A DNA stretch of 16,090 bases from positions 1 to 16,090 of the forward strand of contig NZ_CALADU010000007.1 of NCBI RefSeq assembly GCF_937890665.1. Direction: 5' to 3'. The first letter of the stretch is position 1. Each line of letters starts with the position of its first letter. Both the position numbers and the translations under genes were made by a program. This stretch comes from an uncultured Subdoligranulum sp. Its GTDB lineage: Bacteria > Bacillota_A > Clostridia > Oscillospirales > Ruminococcaceae. The notes below the pieces were generated by a model. That model ran no database searches. It worked only from the letters and a program-made list of their open reading frames with translations, and had not been told where the DNA came from. Shown in pieces: positions 1 to 7,940 of the stretch.

Positions 1-273
1 TGCGAAGTGCAGCTGGCATATGTCATCGGCGTGGCGGAGCCTGTGTCCATCATGGTGGACACCTTCGGCACCGGTGCGGTAGCAGATGAACGGATCGAAG
101 CAGCGGTGGAGAAGGTGTTTGACCTGCGCCCGGCGGCTATTATCCGCGATTTGGACCTGCGCAAGCCCATCTATCGTCAGTTGGCTGCCTACGGTCACAT
201 GGGCCGGGAAGATCTGGGCGTCAAATGGGAAAACACCGATCGTGTAGAGGAGCTGAAAGCGGCGTTGGCCTGA
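1..273 (+). CDS. metK: S-adenosylmethionine synthetase, C-terminal fragment
   Basis: Makes S-adenosylmethionine from methionine and ATP in the cytoplasm. The reading frame is open from base 1, so the gene enters from the left and only the last 90 residues are seen. They match the MetK C-terminal domain: [16 protein letters not shown], then VDTFGTG, then FDLRP, the LDLRKPIY segment and AAYGHMGRE, ending [15 protein letters not shown]. These are family signatures shared with E. coli MetK (FDLRP, AAYGHFGRE, WEKTD). The catalytic N-terminal and central parts lie outside the window. A perfect hairpin terminator follows 39 bases after the stop, so metK ends its own transcript and is not part of the operon that follows. 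The identification is firm; the true start cannot be given. Confidence 0.97.
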   Translation, partial: CEVQLAYVIGVAEPVSIMVDTFGTGAVADERIEAAVEKVFDLRPAAIIRDLDLRKPIYRQLAAYGHMGREDLGVKWENTDRVEELKAALA

Positions 274-312
274 TCGGCAAAATAGAACCTGTTTGGAATA
301 ATCAAATGCAAC

Positions 313-342
313 AAAAGCGCGGGGGCAACCCCGCGCTTTTTT
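313..342 (+). terminator. Rho-independent terminator of metK
   Basis: A perfect 12-bp stem (313-324 with 329-340: AAAAGCGCGGGG and CCCCGCGCTTTT) is closed by a GCAA tetraloop of the GNRA class, and the right arm runs into six Ts (337-342). It lies between metK and the recD2 promoter and should insulate the two. Confidence 0.94.
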
Positions 343-345
343 GGT

Positions 346-374
346 TTGCCAAATACAGGGGATTGGGGTATAAT
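346..374 (+). promoter_or_regulatory. Sigma-A promoter of the recD2-mltG operon
   Basis: TTGCCA (346-351), a 17-base spacer and a perfect TATAAT (369-374). Transcription should begin near 381, giving a leader of about 35 bases before the recD2 ATG. The promoter starts only three bases after the metK terminator T-run. It also shows that the in-frame TTG at 346 cannot be the recD2 start, because that codon is the -35 box. Confidence 0.87.
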
Positions 375-401
375 AAAAAACGATATTGTGGAAGTGTGCC
401 G

Positions 402-408
402 AAGGAGG
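402..408 (+). promoter_or_regulatory. Ribosome binding site that fixes the recD2 start
   Basis: AAGGAGG, six bases before ATG 415. It selects this ATG over the upstream in-frame TTG at 346. Confidence 0.88.
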
Positions 409-414
409 CGGAAC

Positions 415-2655
415 ATGGAGAATACCACGCAGCCATTGCTGAAACTGGAAGGCGTAGTGGAACATATGATCTATGAAAACGCCGAAACCGGTTATGCAGT
501 GTTTGAGGTAAACGCTGGGGACCAAGACGTTGTGGTGGCCGGCAATGTGGGCAGCGTCGATAATGGGATGAACGTTACGGTGTACGGCCATATGGTCAAC
601 CACCCCAGTTATGGGGAGCAATTCCGGGCGGAATCCTGTGAGGCAAGCCTGCCGCAGGATACGGCAGGGCTGCTGAGCTATCTGTCCAGCGGTGTGTTGC
701 CCTATATTGGCCCTTCTACCGCCAAAAAAATAGTACAGCGTTTCGGGGAAGATACGCTGACGGTAATTGGGGAAACCCCACAAAAACTGTGCGAGATCAA
801 GGGCATCACGCCGGAAAAAGCGGCCATTATTTCCAACGAATTTCGCCGTATGTATGGTGTACGGGAAGTGGTGGCATGGTTTGCCCGGTATGGCCTATCG
901 GCGCAAAGTGCGGTGACGGCGTATCGGGCCTTCGGTCCCCATACGGTGGAAGCGCTGACACAGAATCCGTATCTGCTGTGCGGGGAACCGTTGCAGATGA
1001 AATTTAGTCAGGTGGATGGCATTGCAGCGGATCTGCAGTTTGAAGCCGGCAGCCGGTTGCGGGTGGCAGCGGGTTTGCTCTATACGCTGCGGCATAATGC
1101 GGGCAACGGCCACACCTGCTTGCCGAAAGAAAAACTGCTGCAAGCCACCGCTAAGTTTTTGTTGGTGGAACCGGCAGAGATTGAGGCCGGCTTGCAAGAA
1201 CTGCTGACCGAAGGTGAATTGCGCGCTCGTACTTTTGCTGAAGTGGAGGATATCTATTTGCCAGATTTGCTCTCGGCGGAGGAAGATATTGCGGCAAGAT
1301 TGCGCGAGTTGTCCAGCTATCCTACCGAGCCGCCAAAAACCTTGGAAAGTGACATCCGTGCGCTGGAGATTGTACAGGGATTTGCCTATGCGCCGATGCA
1401 AAAGGAGGCCATCCGTACGGCTCTGTCCAGCCGGGTGATGGTGCTCACCGGTGGTCCCGGTACCGGCAAAACCACTACGGTGAATGCGATTCTGAGCTTG
1501 TACGAGGCTTTGTATGATCGGGTGGCTCTTTGTGCCCCGACGGGGCGTGCGGCCAAACGCCTAAGCGAGTTGACACACCACAGTGCATCCACCATTCACC
1601 GCCTGCTGGAGGTGGATTATAGCACCGGCGTGGTTCGGTTTATCCACAACGAAAAGAACCTGCTAAAGTATGACGTCATCATTTTGGATGAGATGAGTAT
1701 GGTGGACGTCAAGCTCTTTCAGGCATTGCTGGCGGCCACACGTTCCCATTGCCGCATCATCATGGTGGGAGATGCCGACCAGCTCCCCAGCGTGGGACCC
1801 GGCAATATTCTGGGGGAAGTGGTACGTGCTAAGGTCGTGCCCACGGTTTGCCTAACCGATATTTTCCGGCAGGCACAGCAAAGTTTGATCATCCAGAATG
1901 CACACCGAATCGTGCAGGGGCAGATGCCGCAAAAGGGCAAAGGCACAGCAGATGATGATTTTTTCATGATCGAGTCTATGGGATTGGCCTGCCAGCGGTT
2001 AATCTGCGATTTGGTCAGCACGCGTTTGCCGAAGGCTTACGGCTTTGATCCAGTGCGGGACATTCAAGTGCTATGTCCTACCAAAAAAGGGCCGACAGGC
2101 AGCGTGGAACTGAACCTGCGGCTGCAGGCGGTCCTCAATCCACCGGCACCCGACAAACCGCAAATTGGCGGCGAAAAGGAAACCAAGGTTTTGCGCTTGG
2201 GGGATAAAGTCATGCAAATCAAGAACGATTATGACATCACCTTTGAGCGGGCTGGTGCTGAAGCCGGTGTGGGAGCCTACAATGGCGATTTGGGAATTAT
2301 TACCGCAGTAGACAACGAGTCCCGCTCGGTTACGGTCATGATGGATGACCGTAAATATGTCTATTCTGCCGATCAACTCAGTGAATTGGAACCGGCCTAT
2401 GCCGTGACAGTTCATAAAAGCCAAGGTTCGGAATTCCCCGCGGTGATTGTGCCGGTAGCCGATGTGCCGGTAAAACTGTGCTATCGGAATCTTTTGTATA
2501 CCGGTGTGACCCGGGCCCGCAAGCTGTGTATTTTGGCGGGAACCAATCGTACCATCCAAACGATGGTGCATAATGTCCGTCAAAATATGCGTTATAGCGG
2601 GCTTCGGTATTTACTGACCAAAGAAGATATGCCCCTAGAGCGGGCAAAGGTATAA
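415..2655 (+). CDS. recD2: RecD2-type 5'-3' DNA helicase (SF1B)
   Basis: ATP-driven 5'-3' DNA helicase of the RecD2 (RecD-like, RecBC-independent) family, which acts in repair and in keeping replication forks moving. The product has 746 residues, within the usual range for the family. An N-terminal OB-like part carries the VVEHMIYENAETGYAVF segment, and a helix-hairpin-helix region surrounds LPYIGPSTAKKI (about 95-105). Walker A is GGPGTGKT (346-353) and Walker B is DEMSM (425-429), followed by GDADQLPSVGPGNIL and an FRQAQ box. The C-terminal UvrD-like lobe has VTVHKSQG (664-671) and YTGVTRAR (695-702). All helicase motifs appear intact. The start at ATG 415 is chosen for its AAGGAGG site and because the promoter lies just upstream. 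It is the first gene of the operon, with comF two bases after its stop. Family assignment is firm; the exact cellular role is inferred from the family. Confidence 0.96.
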   Translation: MENTTQPLLKLEGVVEHMIYENAETGYAVFEVNAGDQDVVVAGNVGSVDNGMNVTVYGHMVNHPSYGEQFRAESCEASLPQDTAGLLSYLSSGVLPYIGPSTAKKIVQRFGEDTLTVIGETPQKLCEIKGITPEKAAIISNEFRRMYGVREVVAWFARYGLSAQSAVTAYRAFGPHTVEALTQNPYLLCGEPLQMKFSQVDGIAADLQFEAGSRLRVAAGLLYTLRHNAGNGHTCLPKEKLLQATAKFLLVEPAEIEAGLQELLTEGELRARTFAEVEDIYLPDLLSAEEDIAARLRELSSYPTEPPKTLESDIRALEIVQGFAYAPMQKEAIRTALSSRVMVLTGGPGTGKTTTVNAILSLYEALYDRVALCAPTGRAAKRLSELTHHSASTIHRLLEVDYSTGVVRFIHNEKNLLKYDVIILDEMSMVDVKLFQALLAATRSHCRIIMVGDADQLPSVGPGNILGEVVRAKVVPTVCLTDIFRQAQQSLIIQNAHRIVQGQMPQKGKGTADDDFFMIESMGLACQRLICDLVSTRLPKAYGFDPVRDIQVLCPTKKGPTGSVELNLRLQAVLNPPAPDKPQIGGEKETKVLRLGDKVMQIKNDYDITFERAGAEAGVGAYNGDLGIITAVDNESRSVTVMMDDRKYVYSADQLSELEPAYAVTVHKSQGSEFPAVIVPVADVPVKLCYRNLLYTGVTRARKLCILAGTNRTIQTMVHNVRQNMRYSGLRYLLTKEDMPLERAKV

Positions 2656-2657
2656 CG

Positions 2658-3422
2658 ATGGACCGTGCCTATCTTCTGGAACGAGCAACAGCGCTTTTGT
2701 ATCCGCGGCGCTGCCCGTTCTGCGATACTGTTCTGGGAGAGGACGCTGTGCAAGGTGTCTTCTGTCCGGCATGCCGTAAAGAAGAAGAACGTCTTTCTCA
2801 TCAGCCGCCACGCTTGCCCGAAACCGAACACTCCTTCCACGCTTTACAGGGCGCATTGGCTGCCTATTATTATCAAGGCGTTGTCCGGGAAGCAATTTTG
2901 CTGTGTAAGCGGGGCGGGCATCCGTGGTATGCACGGGAGCTGGCTGACCGAATGGCTGTGCGGATTTGGGGGGCGGTTCCTGCGGTGGGACCGGGACTGC
3001 GTCCAGAAGACCAACTGTTTCGAAACCTGCCGGTTTATCAGTGCATTGTACCGGTGCCACCTCATCAAGCGTGGCGAGGTGTCCCCGGGTTGCCGTTGCA
3101 ACTGGCGCGAAGGTTGGGTATACTATTTCAGATACCGGTGGTCGAAGCGCTGCAAACTGTGAAAGGAACCGCCGCACAAAAGAGCTTGACACGATTGGAA
3201 CGCATACAAAACGCGCAGAATGCCTATCGCTGCCGTCCCGATGTGGATTTGGGCGGTAAGAGAGTACTGCTGGTGGATGATTTGATTACCACAGGCGCCA
3301 CTGTGTCGGCCTGTGCGTTGGAATTGCTGAAAGCCGGGGCGGTAGACGTGACTGCGGCGGCCATTGCTGCGGCGGAAGAACTGCCCAAGGAAAAACAACC
3401 CGCTACGGAGAAACGCAAATGA
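2658..3422 (+). CDS. comF: ComF-family zinc-finger phosphoribosyltransferase-like protein
   Basis: ComF/ComFC family protein of 254 residues, linked in other Firmicutes to DNA uptake and to handling of incoming single-stranded DNA. The N-terminus has a four-cysteine zinc finger (C19, C22, C36, C39). The C-terminal half is a type I phosphoribosyltransferase fold with the PRPP-binding motif VLLVDDLITTGAT (203-215). A conserved middle part reads IVPVPPHQAWRGVPG then LARRLG. The ATG lies two bases after the recD2 stop with only a weak AAAGG site (2646-2650), so translation is probably coupled to recD2. The end overlaps the next gene by four bases (ATGA). No other competence genes are visible here, so a role in transformation is only inferred. 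A reactive phosphoribosyltransferase substrate for this family is not established. Confidence 0.92.
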   Translation: MDRAYLLERATALLYPRRCPFCDTVLGEDAVQGVFCPACRKEEERLSHQPPRLPETEHSFHALQGALAAYYYQGVVREAILLCKRGGHPWYARELADRMAVRIWGAVPAVGPGLRPEDQLFRNLPVYQCIVPVPPHQAWRGVPGLPLQLARRLGILFQIPVVEALQTVKGTAAQKSLTRLERIQNAQNAYRCRPDVDLGGKRVLLVDDLITTGATVSACALELLKAGAVDVTAAAIAAAEELPKEKQPATEKRK

Positions 3423-4477
3423 AGCAACAGGATATTGGCATTGATCTTGGCACCACCTCGATTATCATTGCCACCGAAACGCAAGGGGTGGTATTCAGTC
3501 AGCCGACCATCGGCGCGGTAGATACCCGTACCAACAGCATTCTGGCTGTGGGGGACGAGGCGCTGCGGATGGTGGGCCGCGCTCCGGCACACATCGATTT
3601 GGTACGTCCTTTGCGGGATGGGGTGATTCAAGATCATCGCATGACCAATGAACTGATTGTGCGGTTCGTCAATGAAGTGTGCCGCTCCCGCTTTTTGAAG
3701 CCGCGTATTGCGGTCTGTGTGCCGGCGGCCATTACCGGGATTGAAGCCGATGCCGTGGTGGAATCCGTTATGGCGGCAGGGGCTCGACAGGTCTATCTGG
3801 TGGACGAGCCGGTGGCTGCGGCGCTGGGAGCCGGGTTACAGATTCGCCAGCCCCGAGGCTGCATGGTTGTGGATATTGGTGGAGGGTCCACCGACATAGC
3901 AGTGATCAGTATGGGCGGGCGGGTACGTGCGGCCAGTATTCCGGTGGCAGGCAACGCTTTTGACCGCTGCATTGCTCAGTTTGTGCAGGAAAAGTATCAG
4001 ATCGCCATCGGGCCTCTGACAGCGGAAGCGCTGAAAAAACAGGTGGCCTGCTGTACCAAAAGTGAGTTTGAAGGCGTGATGGAAGTGCGCGGCCATTCGT
4101 GGGAGACAAACCTTCCGGCCCGACGCCTCATCTACACCCGCGCCCTGTACGAGCCTGTGCAGGAATTGGCTACGCGCATTGTGACCGCAGCGCGGACTGT
4201 TTTGGAAAGCACCCCGCCGGAACTGGCGGCAGATGTTTCGTCCAATGGTGTACTTCTGACCGGCGGCGGTTCGTTGCTGCGCGGTCTAGCCAGTTATTTG
4301 GCTGGTGAGCTGCATGTAGATGTGGCCATTGCGCCAGATCCCATTAACTGTGTGGCACGCGGTACCGCCATCAGCCTCAGTGAAGGACGTTATCTGACGG
4401 CTGGGTTCCGGGACGCTACGCCAAAAGCATGGAAAAAGACTTTACAGAATATCCGTGATCCATTTGCTGCTGAATGA
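3419..4477 (+). CDS. MreB/Mbl-family bacterial actin homologue, divergent
   Basis: Actin-fold ATPase of the MreB group, 352 residues, close to usual MreB length. Phosphate-1 loop: IGIDLGTTS (6-14). Then AVGDEALRMVGRAP, PLRDGVIQDHRMT and CVPAAITGIEADAV, all in MreB order. Phosphate-2 loop: VVDIGGGSTD (150-159). Adenosine loop: LTGGGSLLRGL (from 280), preceded by LESTPPELAADV, a typical MreB segment. The usual I-E-E-P of MreB reads V-D-E-P (128-131) here. MreB forms membrane-bound filaments that steer lateral wall synthesis. No mreC or mreD follows, unlike the standard shape operon. The start overlaps the comF stop (ATGA), with GGAG at 3407-3410, implying translational coupling. It could be the main MreB or a secondary paralogue (Mbl or MreBH type); the sequence alone does not decide, so no symbol is given. 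Confidence 0.85.
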   Translation: MKQQDIGIDLGTTSIIIATETQGVVFSQPTIGAVDTRTNSILAVGDEALRMVGRAPAHIDLVRPLRDGVIQDHRMTNELIVRFVNEVCRSRFLKPRIAVCVPAAITGIEADAVVESVMAAGARQVYLVDEPVAAALGAGLQIRQPRGCMVVDIGGGSTDIAVISMGGRVRAASIPVAGNAFDRCIAQFVQEKYQIAIGPLTAEALKKQVACCTKSEFEGVMEVRGHSWETNLPARRLIYTRALYEPVQELATRIVTAARTVLESTPPELAADVSSNGVLLTGGGSLLRGLASYLAGELHVDVAIAPDPINCVARGTAISLSEGRYLTAGFRDATPKAWKKTLQNIRDPFAAE

Positions 4478-4517
4478 GCGGCACAAGACCATCGAACATT
4501 GTAGAAGGGAAAACGAC

Positions 4518-7127
4518 ATGTCCGATTTGACTCAGGAATATCTCGCCCTGCGCGATCAATATATCGAAAGTAAATTTACCCGTTTGAACCCTGTTCAGCG
4601 GCAGGCCGTGTTTACCACCGAAGGGCCGCTGTTGATTTTGGCGGGAGCCGGTTCCGGAAAAACAACCGTACTGGTCAACCGTATTGCCAATATCATCCGT
4701 TTCGGTTCAGCCCATGGCAGCAAAGAACTGCCCCGCGCCGTGACACAGCAGGATCTGGAGGATCTGCGGACGGCGGTCCAATCGGGAAGGGATCTCCCAA
4801 GGGAAACGGCCTATCTGGCAGTACGTCCGGCTCGGCCTTGGAACGTGCTGGCGATTACCTTTACCAACAAGGCGGCCGGAGAATTGAAAGAGCGTCTGCG
4901 TGCTATGTTGGGGGAAACGATGGGCGGGGATGTGAATGCGTCTACCTTCCACTCGGCCTGTGTAAGGATTTTGCGGCGGGATGCGGAACGCATTGGATTT
5001 CCTAAGAGCTTTACCATCTATGATACGGATGATCAGCAGCGGGTGCTCAAGCAGATCTATAAGGATAAGATGATCGATGATAAGTTCCTGCCGATTAAAT
5101 CGGCGGTGGCGCAAATCAGCTCCTTTAAAGATAAGCTGATGTCCGCAGAGGATGTGGCAGCCGAGCCGCCTCGGGATACCAAGGCGGCACTGATTGCGAA
5201 GATCTACACGGCCTATGCCGGACGCCTTAAGACCGCTGGCGCCATGGACTTTGATGATCTGATTTTCCACACGGTACGGCTTCTTCAGAACGACACCGAG
5301 GCCCGAGAATATTACCAGAATAAGTTCCGGTATGTGGTGGTGGACGAGTATCAGGACACCAGCGTGGCGCAGTTCCATCTGGTACGCTTACTGGCGGGGG
5401 GAACCAACAACGTTTGCGTCGTGGGTGATGATGACCAGTCCATCTATAAATTCCGCGGTGCTACGATTGAAAATATCCTGAACTTTGAGCAGGTCTTTAC
5501 GGGTGCTAAAACCATCCGTTTGGAGCAAAACTACCGTTCTACTTCCAATATCCTTAACGCAGCCAACAGTGTGATCAAAAATAACAATGGCCGTAAAGGC
5601 AAAACTTTGTGGACTGAGAACGGCGATGGAGATAAGGTACATCATTATACCGCAGCCAGTGAGCAGGACGAGGCCAGCCATATTGCTGATGTGATCGGTG
5701 AACATCTGCGGGAAGGTGCCCATCTGCGGGACCATGCAGTTCTGTACCGTATGAATGCCCAGTCCAACCCCATCGAAACATATTTTGCTCGTGCGGGTAT
5801 TCCTTACCGGATCGTGGGGGGTCAGCGCTTCTTTGACCGTAAAGAGGTGAAGGACATCAACTCCTATCTGGCAGTGATTGTAAATCCGCGGGACGATGTG
5901 CGGTTGCGCCGGATTATTAATGAACCGGCCCGCAAGATCGGCGCTTCCACAGTGGAAAAGGTAGGAGAGTTGGCCGCCAAGGCTGGTGTGCCGATGCTGC
6001 AGATTATTGCAGATGTGCGCAACTATCCTGAATTGATGCGTGCAGCTGCACCGCTGGAACGCTTCTATGAGATGTACCGCGAACTGTGCGATCTGTCCGT
6101 TTCTATGCCGCTGGACGAATTTGCAGGCGAGGTCATTAAAAAGACTGGGTACGAAGCTATGCTGAAGGCGCAGAAGGAAGAAGGCGAGGCGCGCCTTGAG
6201 AACTTGGGCCAGCTTGTCAGCTCGGTCAAGACATACACCGACCAAAACGGCGAGGATGCAACCTTGTCGGGCTTCCTCGAAGAAGTGGCATTGATTTCCG
6301 ACTTGGATAGCTACGATGAAGACGCGGACAGCGTAACGATGATGACTATTCACTCTGCCAAAGGGTTGGAATTCCCCTATGTCTTTGTGGTTGGCATGGA
6401 GGATGGTATTTTCCCCGGCGATATGGCTCGCTACAATGAGGAAGACATGGAAGAAGAGCGCCGCCTGTGCTATGTGGCCATTACCCGTGCAAAAAAGGAA
6501 TTGTATCTTTCCACTTCTCGCAGCCGGCTGATTTTTGGTCAAACGCGCCGTAATCCGCCGTCTTGCTTCCTCAGCGAGATTGATCCGGGACTGCTGGAAG
6601 AGACCCAAAGTCCAGAACTGGCTTATACGGCCGGTGGTTTTGGTGCGGGATATGGAAGTTACAGCACCAATGTGCCCGGCGGGCGCAGCGGTTATTCCGG
6701 TACTTCCCGTGGTTATCTGAACAGCGAGTACAACGCTCGTCCCCGGGGCGGTTTCGGCGCCGGATACAGCAGCGGTTTTGCCAGCGGTGGACACGATAGC
6801 CCGCACTATGATGGTGGGCGTCATACGGTGCAGAGCGGGGGCTTTGGCGCAGGATACGGCAGCCGTACCAATCACCACAGTGGGGCACCGACAACTCCGG
6901 CAGGCGCGGGAACGTCTACCTTGGCAGGGATGCAAAAGTCTGCCCCCAAAAAGCAAGGTGTACAATATGCGGCAGGGGATTTGGTGGAACATCGAGTCTT
7001 TGGCCGCGGCAAGGTGCTCAAGGCAACACCCATTGCAGGAGACTGTATTGTGGAAATTCAATTTGATCGGGTTGGTGTAAAAAAGACGATGGCCAACTAC
7101 GCACCGCTCAAAAAAATCTCGGAATAA
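4518..7127 (+). CDS. pcrA: ATP-dependent DNA helicase PcrA (UvrD/Rep family) with Gly-rich tail insert
   Basis: 3'-5' SF1A helicase essential in Firmicutes for repair, for plasmid rolling-circle replication and for resolving transcription-replication conflicts. The product has 869 residues, about 130 more than B. subtilis PcrA. Q-motif region LNPVQRQAV; Walker A AGAGSGKTT (42-50); motif Ia LAITFTNKAA (from 111); Walker B DEYQD (276-280); motif III VGDDDQSIYKFRGA; LEQNYRST; TIHSAKGLEFPYVFVVG; motif VI VAITRAKK (from 653). The extra length has two sources: an insert of about 40 residues between motifs I and Ia (about 64-103), and a Gly/Ser/Tyr-rich linker (about 703-816). The C-terminus (about 817-869) is the usual small PcrA domain (GDLVEHRVFGRGKV). 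The start at ATG 4518 is chosen for AGAAGGGA just upstream; an in-frame GTG at 4455 lies inside the mreB-like gene. The helicase should be active. Confidence 0.97.
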   Translation: MSDLTQEYLALRDQYIESKFTRLNPVQRQAVFTTEGPLLILAGAGSGKTTVLVNRIANIIRFGSAHGSKELPRAVTQQDLEDLRTAVQSGRDLPRETAYLAVRPARPWNVLAITFTNKAAGELKERLRAMLGETMGGDVNASTFHSACVRILRRDAERIGFPKSFTIYDTDDQQRVLKQIYKDKMIDDKFLPIKSAVAQISSFKDKLMSAEDVAAEPPRDTKAALIAKIYTAYAGRLKTAGAMDFDDLIFHTVRLLQNDTEAREYYQNKFRYVVVDEYQDTSVAQFHLVRLLAGGTNNVCVVGDDDQSIYKFRGATIENILNFEQVFTGAKTIRLEQNYRSTSNILNAANSVIKNNNGRKGKTLWTENGDGDKVHHYTAASEQDEASHIADVIGEHLREGAHLRDHAVLYRMNAQSNPIETYFARAGIPYRIVGGQRFFDRKEVKDINSYLAVIVNPRDDVRLRRIINEPARKIGASTVEKVGELAAKAGVPMLQIIADVRNYPELMRAAAPLERFYEMYRELCDLSVSMPLDEFAGEVIKKTGYEAMLKAQKEEGEARLENLGQLVSSVKTYTDQNGEDATLSGFLEEVALISDLDSYDEDADSVTMMTIHSAKGLEFPYVFVVGMEDGIFPGDMARYNEEDMEEERRLCYVAITRAKKELYLSTSRSRLIFGQTRRNPPSCFLSEIDPGLLEETQSPELAYTAGGFGAGYGSYSTNVPGGRSGYSGTSRGYLNSEYNARPRGGFGAGYSSGFASGGHDSPHYDGGRHTVQSGGFGAGYGSRTNHHSGAPTTPAGAGTSTLAGMQKSAPKKQGVQYAAGDLVEHRVFGRGKVLKATPIAGDCIVEIQFDRVGVKKTMANYAPLKKISE
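6633..6863 (+). repeat. Three GGFGAGY peptide repeats in the PcrA tail
   Basis: Near-identical nine-residue units lie at PcrA residues 706-714 (GGFGAGYGS), 744-752 (GGFGAGYSS) and 774-782 (GGFGAGYGS), 38 and 30 residues apart. Between them the linker is rich in G, S, Y, R and H and is probably disordered. Within the seven-residue core, six of seven codons differ in at least one copy by synonymous changes; only the GGA codon is the same in all three. The copies are therefore conserved as peptide, not as recent DNA duplicates. Confidence 0.9.
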
Positions 7128-7157
7128 ACGCAAAAGAAAAAAGGGGAGGCGCTTTCT

Positions 7158-7940
7158 ATGCTGGTTCAACTCATTGCCCATACCAATGACCCGGAAAAGA
7201 CGGTGGCAGCCGCAGCAAAGCTATGCTATTCGGATGCCCACATCGAAACATTATTGGACGGTCTGACACCGGAAAAGACGGCGGATTTTTTGCAGAAACT
7301 GTCGGATCTTGGACATGCCAGCCCCATCGAACATGCCAGCTTTACCTTCGGCATTGAAGGCGTATCCCGTACTTTTTTGGCGCAGGTTACCCGGCATAGA
7401 ATTGCAAGTTTCAGTGTGCAAAGTCAGCGCTATGTGCGGCTGGAGGATTTTCGCTATGTAATTCCGCCGGAAATTGAAGCAATTCCGGAGGCAAAGGCGC
7501 ACTTTGTCGAGGCGATGAATGCTGACGCACAGAAATATCTGGAGTTGGTGCAGTCTTTGGAAGAGGCACATACCCGGCGTTTGATCGAACAAGGGCTGCC
7601 GGAAAAGGCTGCTCGCGCCAAAGCATCGAAACAGGCCAACGAGGATGCGCGTTTTGTGCTTCCCAACGCCTGTGAAACGAAAATGGTTATGACGATGAAC
7701 TGCCGCAGCCTGCAGAACTTTTTTAATCTGCGGTGCTGTAATCGTGCCCAGTGGGAGATCCGTGCGGTGGCGGATGAGATGCTGCGTCTGGTCTTGCCGC
7801 TGGCGCCCCATATTTTTGCGTCGGCGGGGCCGCGGTGTTTGACTGGGCCTTGTCCGGAGGGCCGTATGTGCTGCGGCCAGCAGGCGGAAGTGCGCCAGAA
7901 ATATGCCGAACTCAAGAAGGAGGCGGTCTGCCATGGGTAA
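7158..7940 (+). CDS. thyX: FAD-dependent thymidylate synthase ThyX
   Basis: Flavin-dependent synthase that methylates dUMP to dTMP with methylene-tetrahydrofolate and NAD(P)H, unrelated to ThyA. The product has 260 residues, normal for the family. The defining ThyX motif RHR-x7-S is intact at 79-89 (RHRIASFSVQS), followed by QRYV. Downstream, VLPNACETK and the MNCRSLQNFFNLRC segment with AQWEIR match the active-site helices. The tail carries the cysteine-containing GP-R-C...CPEGRMCCG segment seen in many ThyX proteins. A strong AAGGGGAGG site (7141-7149) sits eight bases before the ATG, and pcrA ends 30 bases upstream. The last eight bases overlap tmk, the next enzyme of the pathway. Whether the genome also has thyA cannot be seen here. 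Confidence 0.97.
   Translation: MLVQLIAHTNDPEKTVAAAAKLCYSDAHIETLLDGLTPEKTADFLQKLSDLGHASPIEHASFTFGIEGVSRTFLAQVTRHRIASFSVQSQRYVRLEDFRYVIPPEIEAIPEAKAHFVEAMNADAQKYLELVQSLEEAHTRRLIEQGLPEKAARAKASKQANEDARFVLPNACETKMVMTMNCRSLQNFFNLRCCNRAQWEIRAVADEMLRLVLPLAPHIFASAGPRCLTGPCPEGRMCCGQQAEVRQKYAELKKEAVCHG
7917..7923 (+). promoter_or_regulatory. tmk ribosome binding site inside the thyX end
   Basis: AAGGAGG nine bases before ATG 7933, lying wholly within the last codons of thyX. It selects ATG 7933 over an upstream in-frame start at 7903 and points to coupled translation of the two enzymes. Confidence 0.88.

Noticed and set aside
346..414. Upstream TTG start extending recD2 by 23 residues
   Set aside because: The TTG is the -35 box of the operon promoter, so it is not transcribed; ATG 415 has an ideal AAGGAGG.
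3186..3214. TTGACA inside comF as an internal promoter
   Set aside because: No -10 box is found at 16-18 bases; the nearest A/T-rich hexamer (TACAAA) is only 13 bases away.
4494..4507. Possible LexA (SOS) box upstream of pcrA, CGAAC then ATTG
   Set aside because: Only the left half fits the Firmicutes consensus CGAAC-N4-GTTCG; the right half reads TAGAA, so it is not a credible operator.
4455..4517. GTG start extending pcrA by 21 residues
   Set aside because: It lies within the mreB-like gene and lacks a ribosome binding site. The added residues do not match PcrA, and ATG 4518 has AGAAGGGA at good spacing.
5388..7181. Open frame of 597 codons on the minus strand opposite pcrA
   Set aside because: It is antisense to a gene with every PcrA motif intact. 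Its translation is Cys/His/Arg-rich with no recognisable domain, and it comes from codon bias of pcrA.
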